A stretch of DNA of 64,000 nt from Vitellaria paradoxa (GCA_019916065.1 CM034241.1:16235228-16299227), one strand, 5' to 3'. Shown: positions 11,801 to 24,399, counted from the stretch's first letter. Made by a program: numbers and translations. The notes: generated by a model not told the origin, from the letters alone.

Positions 11801-13497
11801 AGGATGAATGATGATAAATATTGGCGTAAATTGAAAACTGATTGAAAATAATGAATTGTTATAGCTTATAGAATGATGTTGATATAACTATGTATATAAA
11901 AATATTTGGTAAGCATGTGTTGGTTACATACCATATATGTTAGTATGTAGCATCGTGAGCACAAGTGGACTCGTGCTCATGTCCCTATAGATTCTGTTGT
12001 AGGAATGGAACACACTAACTAGGTGGGCTAATGGGGCGGGACTAGAAGTGCATTGCATGAGCCAATCCAGACTAGTAGAACTGTTGGTTATTTAAGTTGA
12101 ATATTTATTTGATGGTTGTAATATTATTAAATTGAGAGACTCAATCGATATGGTTGTAAAGGTCCTAAGGCCTATGTAAAGTTTAAATGAGAAGAATGTG
12201 TTGTAGTTTGAGGCCTGGCACTAGCCAAGGCTAATTTCATATTATCTTATACGTGTTATGGCTTACCAGGAGTTGTTGTGTTGCTTTGATCATGGGATGG
12301 CAGTGTTAGTGCATGTTATGTGTGTTTATTACTCACTTTTAGGGTCACGAAATCTAGGGCATGACACATTTAAATCTATGAGGTGGGTACAATCAATGTT
12401 GTCGCTCAAGGCTATGATTAGCCACAATACACATTGTCGTTAAGGGTCACAATTAGCCACACTATACATCATTGTTAAGGGCAACGATTAGCCGTCATAT
12501 TGTGGGCTACTAACCTATCGGCATGAATACCAATCCCTGGTGCAGGTTTCGGATGTTTTAACCCTAGAGTAATCTCTGTACCCTTTTTATTTTTCCGTAC
12601 CCTTCCTATTTTTCCATACCCTCTATCCCTATGTCACAATATCAATCCCATTTCTATTTTTTCTCATTTCATTCATATTAATATTATCATGTTCTTTTCA
12701 TCACTTCACTCATCTAAATAACAACCTATATCTACATAAAATCAATTTAATAACCTCAACTTATCATAATATCATATTAACACAATCTTTATTCATATTA
12801 ACATTTCATTATTCTAATAGCAATATTTCATCTCATATTCAATCAAGGAGCAATGTAATTCATCATAACAATCAATTCAATAATCTCAACTTATTCAAAT
12901 ATCAAATGAACATTTTCTTAACATACTTCCAATTCATAATTAAAATTAAACCAAACATCACATATTTCTCATTAGAAATGGTAGAACACCTTATATTAAA
13001 CATATATCAAGTGTAAGATAAGAATAAATGAGCTTAACATCAAAAGAAGCAAAATTTGTGATTCTGAAGCTCTTGAAGCGCCCCAGTAAGTGACCCGGGT
13101 GCGCGCACAGATGGTCGGGGGTGCCCTTCTGTGCCTAGATAGGTTCCATTGTTTTGGTCCAAGCACTGGTTTATATACCTAAGTTTCAAACTTTGCCAAA
13201 TCAAATTCTCAGTACTTCATTTCCATGTGTTCTTTAGGATCTATACGACTCTAATAAAACAATGAAAATGAGTTTCAACTAATTAACTCTTCCAAAATCA
13301 ATTTCTCAATTCCAACATATACATACACACTTATACATGTATCACTTGGATCAAATCTCCCATGTATGATTTCCTAACCTAAAACATTCAACCTAGCAAC
13401 ATCTATAGGCTATTTACATCATGTACATACAACTTATGAGCTTAGAATCCCTACCTCAAGTCTTGAACGAAGAAGAACTCAAAGAGAGTAAACATCT
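8876..13497 (-). mobile_element. Gypsy LTR remnant (Del/Tekay-like family G1), minus strand, split by a later insertion
   Basis: Read on the minus strand, the LTR 3' end falls at 8876 (TGTCACGCCC on the + strand). The segment 8876-9655 matches the reverse complement of the 3' third of the LTR at 9656-12366, for example the GGGACGTGAGTACTA block at 9253. The segment 12372 to about 13497 matches the reverse complement of its middle part, including the TTAGTAGCCCACAA block and the CTACCTCAAG block at 13450. The two halves are separated exactly by the + strand LTR and its CATTT duplication. The first ~0.7 kb of this LTR is missing where it meets a copia element near 13497. No coding region is seen. 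Confidence 0.65.
9656..12366 (+). mobile_element. Solo LTR of gypsy family G1, 2711 bp
   Basis: It begins TGTAATACCCC and ends GGGCATGACA. It is flanked by a perfect 5-bp duplication CATTT (9651-9655 and 12367-12371). The TGTAATACCCC/GTGACA-type ends and 2.7-kb length fit Del/Tekay-group chromovirus LTRs. There is no PBS or gag after it, so it is a solo LTR. Two GC-rich blocks with repeated TTGGGCGCAC motifs lie at 9835-9910 and 10725-10830 in otherwise AT-rich sequence. An (AT)n run is at about 10063-10085. It landed in an oppositely oriented copy of its own family. The element at 62108-64000 is a second collinear + strand copy. Confidence 0.8.
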
Positions 13498-13976
13498 GGC
13501 AAAACCCGACCAACTTCGTATGTCATGAATCTCATTCAGTTGTGGAGTAATCAAATATAAGCCATTTGTCAATGTACCAGAGCAAATAAAAGAACCATTT
13601 AATTTAATAGTAACTGAAGAGTAAAAACAATTGAATATCCTCTTTTAATTAAACAAGAAATTAAAATTAAATTTCTTCTACTGCTTGGTACATAAATCAA
13701 TTTTCTAAAACTAAAATTTTATCACTAAAAAATAATCTAACTACTCTAACTGAAATAGCAACAATCTTAGAGCCATCAGCAACGTGCAAGCAAACCTCTC
13801 CATCACTTAACCTCTTGGTTTCCTGAAAACCCTGCAATGAATTACAAATTTGATTAATTGCCCCCGAAGTCTACACACCAAGAATATAAAGTAACTGCCA
13901 AAAAGCTTAGTTTAATGACAAGTGATTCAGGCATAGCTACACACTTCTGTGCTAGATAGGTAGGGCAGTTCGTCTT

Positions 13977-14789
13977 CTAATGTCCCTTCATGTTGCGGTG
14001 GAAACATTTTCCTTTTGGCTTGGCATTTGCTTTCTTTTTGTTCCCTTTGTCCACAGCGCCAGCATCCTTGGTGCTTTTGCGACCAAATTTCTTCTTTTCT
14101 TTACCCTTACCCTTATGCTTGGGCTTAGAAGAAGTTGCAGCAAAATGAACTCTAGGACTGTTCTTGATCATACCCTCCACTAACTTCAAAGCATTAAGAA
14201 GCTCTGCTAATGAAAAATCAAGTTTGTTCATGTTAACATTTAACTTGAGTTGGTTAAAAGAGTCAGGTAATGACTTAAGGATAATATCAATTTGGGACTC
14301 TCCATCAATTTTAGCCCCAAGGACCTTTGGTATGCTTAAATAATCCATCATTTTTAAAATATATTCTTTTATTGGAGTTCCTTTAGCCACATTTTTTTTG
14401 GTAAGTATTCCTTTAGCCATCTTAATGTTCAATAATGCTTTCATGACAGTTTATAAAGTAGGCTTACTTTGTTCCCGGAACATCTCCCTAAGGTTGAGGA
14501 TGATATCATAAGCAGTATCCATGCTCTGATGTTGTTGCTATAAGACACTGGACATCGATGCTAGAATGTAACACCGAACCATCTCATTAGCCTTCACCTA
14601 TTTTGCATGACAATCACGCTCCTCTTGAGATGCACTATCTACTTGTAATGTTGGACAGACATTAGTGAGAACATATTTGTACCCCTCAGCAGTGAGTACA
14701 ATATCGGGGTTTCGTTTCCAGTCAACATAATTTGGCCAAGTGAGTTTGTTTTGATTGAGTATGATAGAGAGAAGATTAAATGATGACAT
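13977..14789 (-). pseudogene. Copia gag (UBN2-type capsid plus CCHC start), broken
   Basis: The minus-strand frame starts at 14789 with a SSFNLLSIILNQNKLTWPNY segment, typical of plant copia gag N-termini. It continues through VDWKRN and LTAEGYKYVL. After two stops between 14598 and 14444 it resumes with KALLNIKMAKG, LGAKIDGESQIDIILKSLPD and NMNKLDFSLAELLN. It ends in a basic GKGKEKKK stretch and CFHRNMKGH. The zinc knuckle has lost its second Cys (CFHR instead of CFHC). Past 13977 the frame is broken, but remnants of the pre-integrase region can be followed to about 13500. The product would have been the capsid/nucleocapsid of the element. Confidence 0.8.
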
Positions 14790-16658
14790 CTGATAAAAAA
14801 TAAGAAAAAGATTATTAAATATGGATACAAACAAAAAAATATACTTTTGTTTTCATTATCCCATAGTGTTATTCTCAAGACATTATAAATGAATACATGG
14901 GGACTTAATCCATATAAATAACATGCTTCGTGGAGAAGTCAAATGGTACTTTTATGTTTAAGATGATGAAATCCTTTATAATATCAACTAGGCATCTCAT
15001 ACCATATGATATTATAATATCCTATATTTGGTCTTCAAAAGAAAAATAACTAAGTTGTGGGGACAACAGTTATTTCCATTTTGATCAAGTGCAAAGTATA
15101 TCTTGAATGAAAGATAACCGTTATGAGAAAGCGTTCTCGTGGGAAGAGTCACCCTCACCCCGTCTCAATCATCCTTATCCTAAGAGATTCAATCTTGTAG
15201 CCAATGAGAATAAGCACCTTCCATAGGGGGCGGTCACTCGAAGATGACTTAAGATGCTTATCCTCACCTTATTATGAACCAATAATGGAAGACCAACACT
15301 TAAATTTTAGATTAAGGATACTTTAAAATTTATCATTCATGTCTTGCTTTCTTTTATTTTCAAAAATAAAATTTAATTTTGTTTTAAAGATTCCTTTTAC
15401 AAAATTTCAAATGAAGTTATGAATGATTTCCTTTTTAAGTTCATAGATTTAAAAAAAATTGAGTTTTTTAGAATGCATTGATAACATGTACATTATCAAA
15501 CATAATAACATCGCACTCAGTATAAATATGCATAAACATGAACAACATCTCTCGTTTGATTCGGTCTACAATAAAAAAACTTATGTAAAATCTATAACTT
15601 AAGATTGAACTAGGCCTTCTTGGTCTCCTTCTTCCTTCCCGTTTCTTCAATACCTATGCCCACGAATGGGGGCGTAACATAACTTCTAAAATATTGAAAA
15701 AAATAAAAGAAGAAATAGGGAAACCAATAAACTTACCATTTCACGAAAAAATGAGATTTATTGCCCTGTACAAAACTTCCATATAATTTTATACAACCTT
15801 TTCTTATTGACCAACCAAAATAGGGATCACCATGTCATTTTATAACAAGCATATATAACCATTTATAACTAAACAATTTTAAACGACAATAAAATTGCAA
15901 GATATAAAAATTATGCAAACTTTAGGATTAATAACAATTATTAATTCCTAAATTTATATTAATCAATTACAAATACTTAATCATACATTAAAGAATGTAA
16001 AGAACTAAAGAAAAAAATTAGGCAAAAACTTGGCTCCGTTTTGAACCAAAAATCTTATTTTCAAAACTTTTAAACAACCTATAATTTTTAAAAATATTTA
16101 AAATATTCAAAAACTGAACTTTAATTTTTTAAAACTATTGCTTAGTTGTTAGGAAGCTATAGAAAAAAATTGGGTTCAAAACGAATTTATTTTGATGTCA
16201 AAACGTCCAAATAACATAATTTTTAGAAAAACCAACAGGCAAACAGGGCCTTAGGCTAATTCCAGCTTTAAACACTTGTTGCCAACCATTTGCGTCAGCT
16301 GTGATGCGCTAAGAAGTAGGGAATCAATTCCCACAATTGAGACAGTCCTCTTTTTGAAGCGTCGCAGGAATTTTTTTTCTTTTAAAGAAATAATTTAAAA
16401 AACCAAAAAAAATTCACAAGTTTTTTTTCTTTTTTCTTTTTTTTTTGTTCAACTTATTGGCAAAAAAAAAAAAAAAAAAAAAAATCAACGAACCTACTCT
16501 TCCGGCAAGAATTTCTTTTCCTTTTCTTATTAATTAAAATCTGATTTAATTAATATTTTGGACAACCACTAATCAATACAATTTGCTTATATAAAATAAA
16601 ATCAAACTCAATTTAATTCTATGAACTAGCAAGAAGTTAAAAAAAATCATACAAGCCC

Positions 16659-16670
16659 GCTCTGATACCA
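16659..16670 (-). other. Copia primer binding site (initiator Met tRNA)
   Basis: The minus strand reads TGGTATCAGAGC, the common plant copia site complementary to the 3' end of initiator methionine tRNA. It sits 2 bp inside the LTR end at 16673. Confidence 0.85.
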
Positions 16671-16672
16671 AT

Positions 16673-17962
16673 TGTAGGAATCAATAACGTAGCAGAATAG
16701 GTTTTTAAAATTTTTGTTTGGATCGATTATGTATGAAAGATTATAAACTCCTTATGTAATTATATTTGAAATGCAAAAACAAAAACAAAATCAAATCAAT
16801 AAACAAAATTGATTTTTTTCATTTCTTGATTTGATCTTGGCTTCTCGAACTTTTCTTCCCTAATGGTTAAAACTCCTAGGTTATCTGCTATTTGTCCTAT
16901 CATAATTCTCACAGGGTTTTTCTAATATCTAGGGTTGTGTGGGCAACCTAACAAACTAATCATTTATATAGGCAAAAGTAGAAAACCTAGGTGTAAATAA
17001 ATTTAAGTTGGCTAATTAAGAAATTACCCATAATTATCTCATTATTACAAATACATCCCCTAATAATTATATGTTACTTTACTAAAAAGATATAATTGAA
17101 CTCCAACCCTAATTTATTGAAATAATTTCATAAAATACCTTGTTCACTTTTTAATTCTGTAATTAAGCCCTTCTACTAGATATAGAGACAATTAGAATTA
17201 AGAAGTTATCCATTTCCAATTGATACTTCTCTCCATATTTTAAGAACTATTATTTTAATCATTTTGTGTTAGTTACCATCTCAATAACATATTATTAAGA
17301 CGACTGGATTTGGATTTAATGATTAGTTAATATTCTTAATATGGATAATATCTCTATCTCAAATGAGATTATGGTGAGATTAAGGATTCCTTCTTGATGG
17401 TGTATGTTCCCCAGTTTTATTGAATGATTTAAAAAAAATGAGGTGTTGTGATAATCAGCCTCACTTCTGATGAATTAACGTCATCATTATATAAAATAGT
17501 TTCTATCACTATCTCAGGACTTTGACCAACTGTTTTGAGTGAACATAAGAAATACATCAATGTGGATAGCATAACTTAGATGTGTTTCTTATTATTGTCC
17601 CATTTAGTGTCTTCCACACTAACACTTTAGATTTAGAGTCCACTACTTTAATAATTGTGATAAATCCTTCTATTATATAGAAATCTAAAATGTTACAATC
17701 TTTCAGTTGAGATGTCTCTACCTTATCATTGACTACGAACAAATCTAGATTGATCAATACTTAAATTCATATCTCCTGTATATGAAACACTTTCATGCAC
17801 ATGAATCAAGTTCATTAATCAATCAAGGATTACATTCATTATGTGAAATACATGCATTCATAAGTAATAAAGAAACTTTAGATAACTAAATAAAAATTCT
17901 TTATTAAACTAAAATCAGTTCATCATCTAATATATATATGACTTAGGGTATACATCCCAATA
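16673..17962 (-). repeat. 5' LTR of the truncated minus-strand copia, 1290 bp
   Basis: Minus-strand 5' end at 17962 (TATTGGGATGTATACCCTAA, with the canonical TG mutated to TA) and 3' end at 16673 (...CCTACA). The 3' end abuts the primer binding site. The partner LTR is lost, so no target duplication can be checked. Confidence 0.7.
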
Positions 17963-18832
17963 GCTTGCAGCCAAATGATATAGAAGAAAAAAAGTTAAAA
18001 ATTGTCGCAAGAAATTGGTTTCATGGCCAATCCCAAAATTGAAATGAAACTAATTACATCTTTAATCAATCACCAACTAAAACATTTACAGCAAGAGAGA
18101 GGTTTAGTGCTAAGAGAACAAATGACAAAAGAAAGCATATAAACTCAATAGTGGCTGTAAAAATGAGAAGAAAGTCTGTAAATTCAATTAAGTAATAACT
18201 AACATAAAAATTAAACGAAGTTAAGTAAATCAGTAAGAAACCATCAACATAAATCAAGCCTTCAAATCCCCAAAAAATAAAATAAAATAAATAACCTATT
18301 GGAGTAGTGCAACCATGTGAATTTTTCTTCCCACAATAGATCCATTTCATTTTCTTCCGGGATGTAATCAACTGAAATTAATGTACTTGTTAGTGTCCAG
18401 CTAGCTACTAGGGGTTGCAAAATAGGTGAGTTGGATGGGTTGGTGATGAGTTTAAATGAGTTGATGATTAAATGAGTGGAACCTAAACCTGCCTATTTAA
18501 AAGGCTAGTTAGATTTAGGCAGGTTAGATACGGGTTAATACAAAGTCATGAACTTCTATCCAACCAATTTACTTATGACCCAACCTAACTTTAAAAAAAA
18601 AAAATTAAAAAATTTATTTTAATTAATGTGTGTATATATGTAAAACTTATTTTTTTAATCAAACAAAACTTAATTTATTTGAATTAAAAATGATCACAAA
18701 GACGCCGAAAAACAGACCCTCCATCACCATTTTTCAATCAACCCAATCCTAGCTCTGAATAGTCCTTCCTAAAGAGCAACCTTTCCTTGCTCATCTTTTC
18801 CAAACTATGCCTCAGTGATCCAATATTGGCTC
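17963..18832. other. Intergenic DNA with a hAT-like terminus at 18409
   Basis: At 18409 a TAGGGGTTGCAAAATAGG sequence followed by GGTTGG-rich DNA resembles the end of plant hAT elements. No partner end was found before the copia insertion at 18833. A minus-strand frame (18066-18371) has no recognisable similarity. Confidence 0.35.
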
Positions 18833-19676
18833 TGCAAAGTTTTACAATGGCAAATCTATACAAAATCTAAAATTAAATATGTCAGATTTGAATAAAGCTT
18901 AAATTGAAGAGAGAAGAAGATTTGCACATTTTCTAAATTGAAGACTTTTCAAATTGACAAGTTTCCAAAAGACCACAACCCCAATATTGCAATCCAAGTC
19001 CAATTAGAAGTGAAGAATAAGACTGCACAGATTAAGAAACACACGAAAAATTTTAGTATGCATCACAGGCAGCACACAAGGAGCGCGCGGCTGCGCCACA
19101 TTAGCCTTGGGAGTTCGCAGGGTGTGCAAGGGTTTACCCATGTTGATTTTTGGTCTAGAACATATTCTAGTAGACCTCGCAGCCTGGCCAATGGGAGCGC
19201 AATGGTCTGAGCGAATTATTTTATGAAAGATTCTATTTTTGTTTAGGAAATTTGTTTATATTTTTAGGAAATCTATTTATGTATTCGAGTCCTAGTTGGA
19301 ATAGGACTTTGTAAGTCCATAAATATATACCCAAGCTTAATGTACAAGAGGGGAATTGAAGGGACATATAATAGTCTTTTGAGAGAGAATTTTTCTTTGG
19401 TAAACTTAACAGTATTTCTCATGTTTTTCTTTGTAATCTTTCTCAACTTTTTGTGTGATGTAGAAAGCCTACTTGTAGAATTAGTCGAGTGAGTTGAGCA
19501 AGATTAGCAAAAGAATTTGTGCGAGCGAGTTGTAGTGAATTCAAGTAGTGTCTTGTAACCTATTGATAGTGGGATTTGTAATTGAGATTTTTCTCCCTAT
19601 GAGAGGGTTTCCTCGTTATTTTCTGGTATTATTATTCTTGTATTGTGTGTGGTTACTTGATTCGAAAAATTTTCGA
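18833..19676 (+). repeat. 5' LTR of the + strand copia
   Basis: Begins TGCAAAGTTTTACAATGGC, matching TGTAAGGTTTTGTAATGGC at 22979, and stays collinear to the GAAAAATTTT end before the primer site. A TATA-like motif (CATAAATATATAC, about 19318-19330) precedes the likely transcript start. A GAGAGAGAAT stretch follows, conserved in the other LTR. Confidence 0.8.
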
Positions 19677-19677
19677 T

Positions 19678-19689
19678 TGGTATCAGAGC
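19678..19689 (+). other. Copia primer binding site (initiator Met tRNA)
   Basis: TGGTATCAGAGC directly after the 5' LTR; same site class as the minus-strand copia at 16659. Confidence 0.9.
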
Positions 19690-19731
19690 AGGTCACTCTA
19701 CGTCATTAAGTAAAGATCATAATCCGAATTA

Positions 19732-21578
19732 ATGGATCCATCACATGAAGGAGGTTCAGGCATCAAACCCCCATAGTTTGATAGCACAAATTACTTACAC
19801 TAGAAGATACGAATGCAAGCTCATCTTTTAACTTTGAATTATAAAGTTTGAACTTTTGTGGTTTAAGGATGGGAGAGGCAACACATGGAGTCAATGGTTA
19901 TATTGAGGCAAAGCCAATTCTAACGTGGACTAAAGCTGAATAAGATAGTTCGGAATAGAATTTCAAAGCCTTGAATGCGATCTTTGCAGCTATAAGTCCA
20001 AATGAGTTCTACCGAATTTCTAGTTGCAACAATGCAAGGAAAGCTTGGATGATCCTGCAAAACACTTATGAAGGTAACACCCAAGTGAAAACATCAAAGC
20101 TTCAAAAACTCACTTCTGAATTTGAAGGCTTGAAGATGAATGAAGACGAAAAGTGTGATAATTTTTATATATGTTTGAGCCATGTTATCAATTCCTACCA
20201 CAACTTTAGAGAACCTATCCCTGAATCCAAAGTAGTACGTAAAATCTTATAGTCTTTTTCTCATACTTTTGATTCTAAAGTTACTGCAATTAAGAAAGTC
20301 AGGGAAGAAGATTCTATGAGGATTGTGGATCTCGTGGGATCATTGTAAACTTATGAGGCAAACATGCTCAAACCCTGAAAGTTCTCAAAAGGAATTGCTT
20401 TTAAAACTGTGAAAGAAGAAGATGAAAAGGAAGAAGAATCAGATGAAGAGATGGCTGAGATGGCTAAGAAGTCTATCAAATATCTAGAGAAGGCCAAAAA
20501 ATCAATGTTCAACAAAAATAGTGAGTAGAAATCCAAAGACAAAGGTAAGAAATTTAAGAAGAATGACAAAGAAGAAGATAAGAAGAATAAGATACAATGC
20601 TTTAATTGTCATGGCTATGGTCACGTTGCTCAAGATTGTGCAAATGAAAAGATGAAGCAAAAACAAGTTAAAGTGATAAATGCCACACTTGATGATGACT
20701 TTAACTCAAACGAATCCTCTATATCAACCTCTTCTGATAACAAAGGTAATTTCATTGCTTTTATGGCTTCTTACACTTCCTCTGCAGGATGACCTTCTGG
20801 ATCCCAAAGTGACATTGAGATATCAAATCATGAGGATGATGATTCTGTGGATGAATTCAACAACGATCCTCAAGTAGCATACAATTCACTCTTCACAGAA
20901 TGTTATAATCTGAGGGAGCAAAGAAAGGCAGAGCACAAAAAGAACACCTTGCTGATGAGTGAAAGAGATGCCTTAAAGATTGAAAATGAAAAACTCACAG
21001 GTAAGGTATTCTCTGTTGAATATGATATAATTTCGCAGTCTCAAAATGCAGAAAGATTTAAAGCAAAGCTTGAAGAGAAGAACAAAAAGATTGAAGAATT
21101 AGAGAAAGTCATTGTAGTACTTCAAGCAAAGATCAAGGAACTAGAAGAGAAGATAAAATATGATGGTAAAATTCTTCAGAAGATGAACTTCAATTCGACT
21201 ACATTTGAAGAAATTTGGAGCAAGCAGAGCCTACATGGAGATAAATTTAGCCTAAGATACACCGGCACGAAGACCACACCTGCAACATCCACATCCTTAT
21301 CAGAACCCCCAAAGATTGCTTCAAAATATGCAGAAGCTTTAAAGACCTTCCCAAAATATGTAGCACCACAAAATAGGAGTCCTCCAAAGTTTGTACCTCG
21401 ACTGTTTCCTCCTCCTAAGGTGAAAGGTATATGCTTTGTGAATCCCCAACTCTTTGTACCTATGGGTCACTATTGCGGTGTTAAAGGACATATTCATTCC
21501 AATTGCCATAAACTTTATGGTCTTCCTTTGAATTGTGTGAAAAACTTTTCCAGAAGTCAAATTCTAGAGTTCTCATGA
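19732..21578 (+). pseudogene. Copia gag polyprotein, interrupted by stops
   Basis: The likely start is the ATG at 19732 (MDPSHEGG), soon followed by stops. The segment 19971-20252 is the UBN2 capsid domain, with visible motifs AIFAAISPNEFYRISSC, ARKAWMILQNTYEG and SKLQKLTSEFEGLKM, ending in PESKVVRKIL. A CCHC zinc knuckle, C-X2-C-X4-H-X4-C, is encoded at 20598-20639 (CFNCHGYGHVAQDC). After another stop, 20847-21578 encodes a long Glu/Lys-rich coiled coil and a Pro-rich tail. Coiled coils after the knuckle occur in large plant copia gags of the SIRE type; that subgroup label is inference. At least five in-frame stops rule out a functional product. Confidence 0.8.
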
Positions 21579-21782
21579 AAATTAGGTTTCAAACAATTTC
21601 TAATTTTTCTGAAAATAATTTTAAGAATCCATGTCAATTTAAAAAACCTAAAAATTTGAATTTTTTAAAATTTAAACATGAAAAGTTTTCAAAGACAAAT
21701 AACTCAAATTTTAATAAAAATCAAAGAAAAACACCGTTAAGATCATATTTCCAAAAACTAGGGCTGTTTGGTTTCGAAATTC

Positions 21783-21860
21783 TGATCTTTTTACCAAACC
21801 CTTGGACGACTTCCACTTTGAATCTCTTAGGAAGTCTTTGGATATTTTTGCACACCCTTA
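21783..21860 (+). pseudogene. Remnant of the copia pol C-terminus
   Basis: The frame reads DLFTKPLDDFHFESLRKSL, which corresponds to the conserved end of copia RNase H. It follows gag after only about 200 bp of Lys/Asn-rich sequence, which places the deletion junction between about 21578 and 21780. Confidence 0.75.
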
Positions 21861-22968
21861 ATTTTCCAAAAAATAAAAGGGAAAGGAGTTCATTATTTGC
21901 TTTGAAGATATTTTATAACCTTTATCTCCTTATATGTGCATCAATCATTCAGTCAAATAAATTTGTAATGGATTAAAATATTGTATTTTCATTTAAATTG
22001 AAAAAAAAAGTGTTTTGGTGAATTTTGGCATAATTTTGATGTACTTCTTTAAACACTTGACTGATTTTGCATATATCTTTTCCTCCGTAGATCTTGAATT
22101 ACTATTTGATGTGTTTAAAAATTGTTGAAAAGCAAATAAAAAAATAACTATCTTGAAAAAGGCTATCGGTTGGACTAGTGAGAAGCCCCTTAATGACTTG
22201 TTAATTGTTAAGGGAAAAGTTACCTACCCATAAACGTGTGAAAGCCATCAGGACCTTAAAAGGGATATACATGAAAAATTGTGGCTGGATAGAAAAAATT
22301 GCAACTAGATAAAACAAAAAAAAAAAAATGCCCTCAATTCATTTGGTGCATCAAATGTAATCTCTTGATCTTATGATTTGTTTGACAGGGAGCACATATG
22401 TTTGATAAGCCATAATCTCACATGTGCACAAATAATTTCTTTCGATTTTATGGTTTAATTCATCTCATGATGTGGGCTTGGACATTTATTTGGAAACATG
22501 AATTTTTGTTCATTTAAATTTATAAAAATTAAAGGATTGATTTACATATTTGGATATAGGTGAAATAAAATTTCTTTAATCTATTTAGTGAACTTCCATA
22601 TCATTGTTTTTTATATGTTCATTTTATTTAAATTTTTTTTAGCACAAAATTGGCCCTATAAGAATTTTCTAGAGAAGCTCACAGGGAAGGCGTTGGCTAT
22701 TTTTGATCCATTTTCTTTTTCCTTTATTATTTTGAGAGCTTGTCAATTCATATAAAAAAGGGAGAGCATAAAATTTCAAATTATGAGATTTTATTTATGG
22801 ATATTTTGTGGTCCTATAAATTTGGAAAATGAACTTAAAATTTGAACTTAAATATTATGCTATGAATGATGTTGTTTTAAAATTTTTACCATATGATGCC
22901 TTGATGTGTTTGTTCAAGTATTGTAGATTTATTTTGAAATTTAATTTAAATTTTGATACGAAATTGCC
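21861..22968 (+). other. Copia 3' internal non-coding region
   Basis: AT-rich DNA between the end of pol and the purine tract. A poly(A) run lies near 22317-22328. No long frame or recognised motif. Confidence 0.5.
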
Positions 22969-22977
22969 AAGGGAAGA
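22969..22977 (+). other. Polypurine tract
   Basis: A purine run (AAGGGAAGA) lies immediately upstream of the 3' LTR start at 22979, the position where plus-strand DNA synthesis is primed. Confidence 0.6.
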
Positions 22978-22978
22978 T

Positions 22979-23819
22979 TGTAAGGTTTTGTAATGGCAAA
23001 TCCATACAAAATCTTAAGTTAAATATGGTAGATTTGAATATTTGGTAATTGGAGAAGATTTGTATTTTTTCTAAATTAAAAATTTTTCAACTTGACAAGT
23101 TTTCAAAAGACCACAATCACAATATTGCAATCTAAGTCCAACTAGGAGTGAAGAAAAAGATTGCACAGATTAAGAAACACATGAAAAATTCTAGTATGCA
23201 TCGCAGGCAGCATGTAGGGAGCGCTCGGCTAGGCCACATTAGCAATGGGAGTTCATAGGATGCATGAGTGTTTGCCTATGACGATTTCTCATCCAGAATG
23301 AATTCCAGTAGACCCCATAACCTGGCTAATGAGAGCGCGATGGTTCGAGCGAATTATTTTGTAGAAGATTCTATTTCTGTTTAGGAAATTTGTTTATATT
23401 TTTAGGAAATCTATTCATATATTCGAGTCCTAATTGGAATAGAACTTTGTAAGTCTACAATATATACACCCAAGCTTAATGTACAAGAAGGGAACTGAAG
23501 GAGCATATTATAAAGTCTTTTGAGAGAGAGAATTTTTCTTCGGTGAGCTTAACAGTTTTTCTCTTATTTTTCTTTGTAATCTTTCTTAACTTTCTGCGTG
23601 ATGTAGAAAGCCCGCTTGTAGGATTAGTCGAGTGACTCGAGAAAGATTAATAAAAGAATTTGTGCGAGCGAGTCATAATGAATTGAAGTAATGTCTTATA
23701 ACTTGTTGATAGTGGGATTTATAATTGAGATTTTTCTCCCTGTGAGAAGGTTTTCTCATTATTCTCTTGTGTTATTATTCTTGCATTGTGTGTAGTTGCT
23801 TGGTTTGGAAAATTTTTAA
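22979..23819 (+). repeat. 3' LTR of the + strand copia
   Basis: Collinear with the 5' LTR over its whole length, with many single-base differences and small indels. Some differences fall in shared motifs, such as GAGCGCGCGGCTG in the 5' LTR against GAGCGCTCGGCTA here. This suggests the insertion is not recent. Confidence 0.8.
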
Positions 23820-24049
23820 GCTACCATTTCTTCTTCTTTTTTACTTTTTTTTTTTTTCAAAAAAATCAAAACAATATTACCACTCGAAGAACTATCTTTC
23901 TTTTTTTGCCCATAAAAACTTAAATCTACACATATGATATATATACTGCACATACATTATGCATATATATATATGTGTGTGTGTATAGATGAGAGAGAAT
24001 GTGCCTGCAATGAAGAGGAATATGGATGAAATTGTTAGACGTGAGACAG

Positions 24050-24340
24050 AGGTAGTGGAGTCAAGTGACCCACACTATACACTAGAGAAACTCTCTTAGA
24101 TGGTGCTTAAAGAAATATTAGGTTATTTGCTCGGGTTTGGGAAAGGTCCAAAGCCATCCTCCTCAACAAGATCTTCGGCATTATCTAAAGCATATTATAC
24201 TGAGATTAAAAAATTGAAAGCATAAATTGAAGAACAAAATGAGCATATGTCACAATATAAGGAGGATAAGAGAAATTATGGGGAGGATAGGAGAATGATG
24301 GAAGGGGAAAGAAGAAAAATGGAAGAGGATAAGATAAGAT
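24050..24340 (+). pseudogene. CACTA-associated Transposase_24-like fragment
   Basis: The frame contains LEKLS, EILGYLLGFGKGPKPSSST and KAYYTEIKKLKA, followed by a charged EEDKRNYGEDRRMMEGERRK-type helix. The GKGPKPSS-like block followed by a coiled coil is typical of plant Ptta/En/Spm Transposase_24 proteins. Stops after KLS and after KLKA break it. Confidence 0.55.
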
Positions 24341-24399
24341 GATGGGGTCAAAGGACAAGGAGACACAAAAATAACTTTACCAAATATTTATGATGATGC

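Larger units (their letters stand above)
13500..17962 (-). mobile_element. 3'-truncated Ty1/copia retrotransposon, minus strand
   Basis: On the minus strand the order is LTR (17962 to 16673), initiator-Met primer binding site (16670-16659), a ~1.9-kb AT-rich leader, gag from 14789, and the gag/pre-integrase region down to about 13500. Integrase, reverse transcriptase, RNase H and the second LTR are gone. The left edge meets a gypsy LTR remnant. The leader contains long A and T runs near 16376-16486. Stops in gag show it is inactive. Confidence 0.75.
18833..23819 (+). mobile_element. Ty1/copia retrotransposon with both LTRs, pol deleted
   Basis: Two direct repeats of about 840 bp enclose a primer binding site, gag, a remnant of the end of pol and a purine-rich tract. 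Gag is followed within a few hundred bases by the last codons of the pol RNase H region, so integrase, reverse transcriptase and most of RNase H are absent. With stops in gag it is non-autonomous and probably dead. Flanks GGCTC and GCTAC resemble but do not equal each other, so no target duplication is claimed. Confidence 0.8.
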
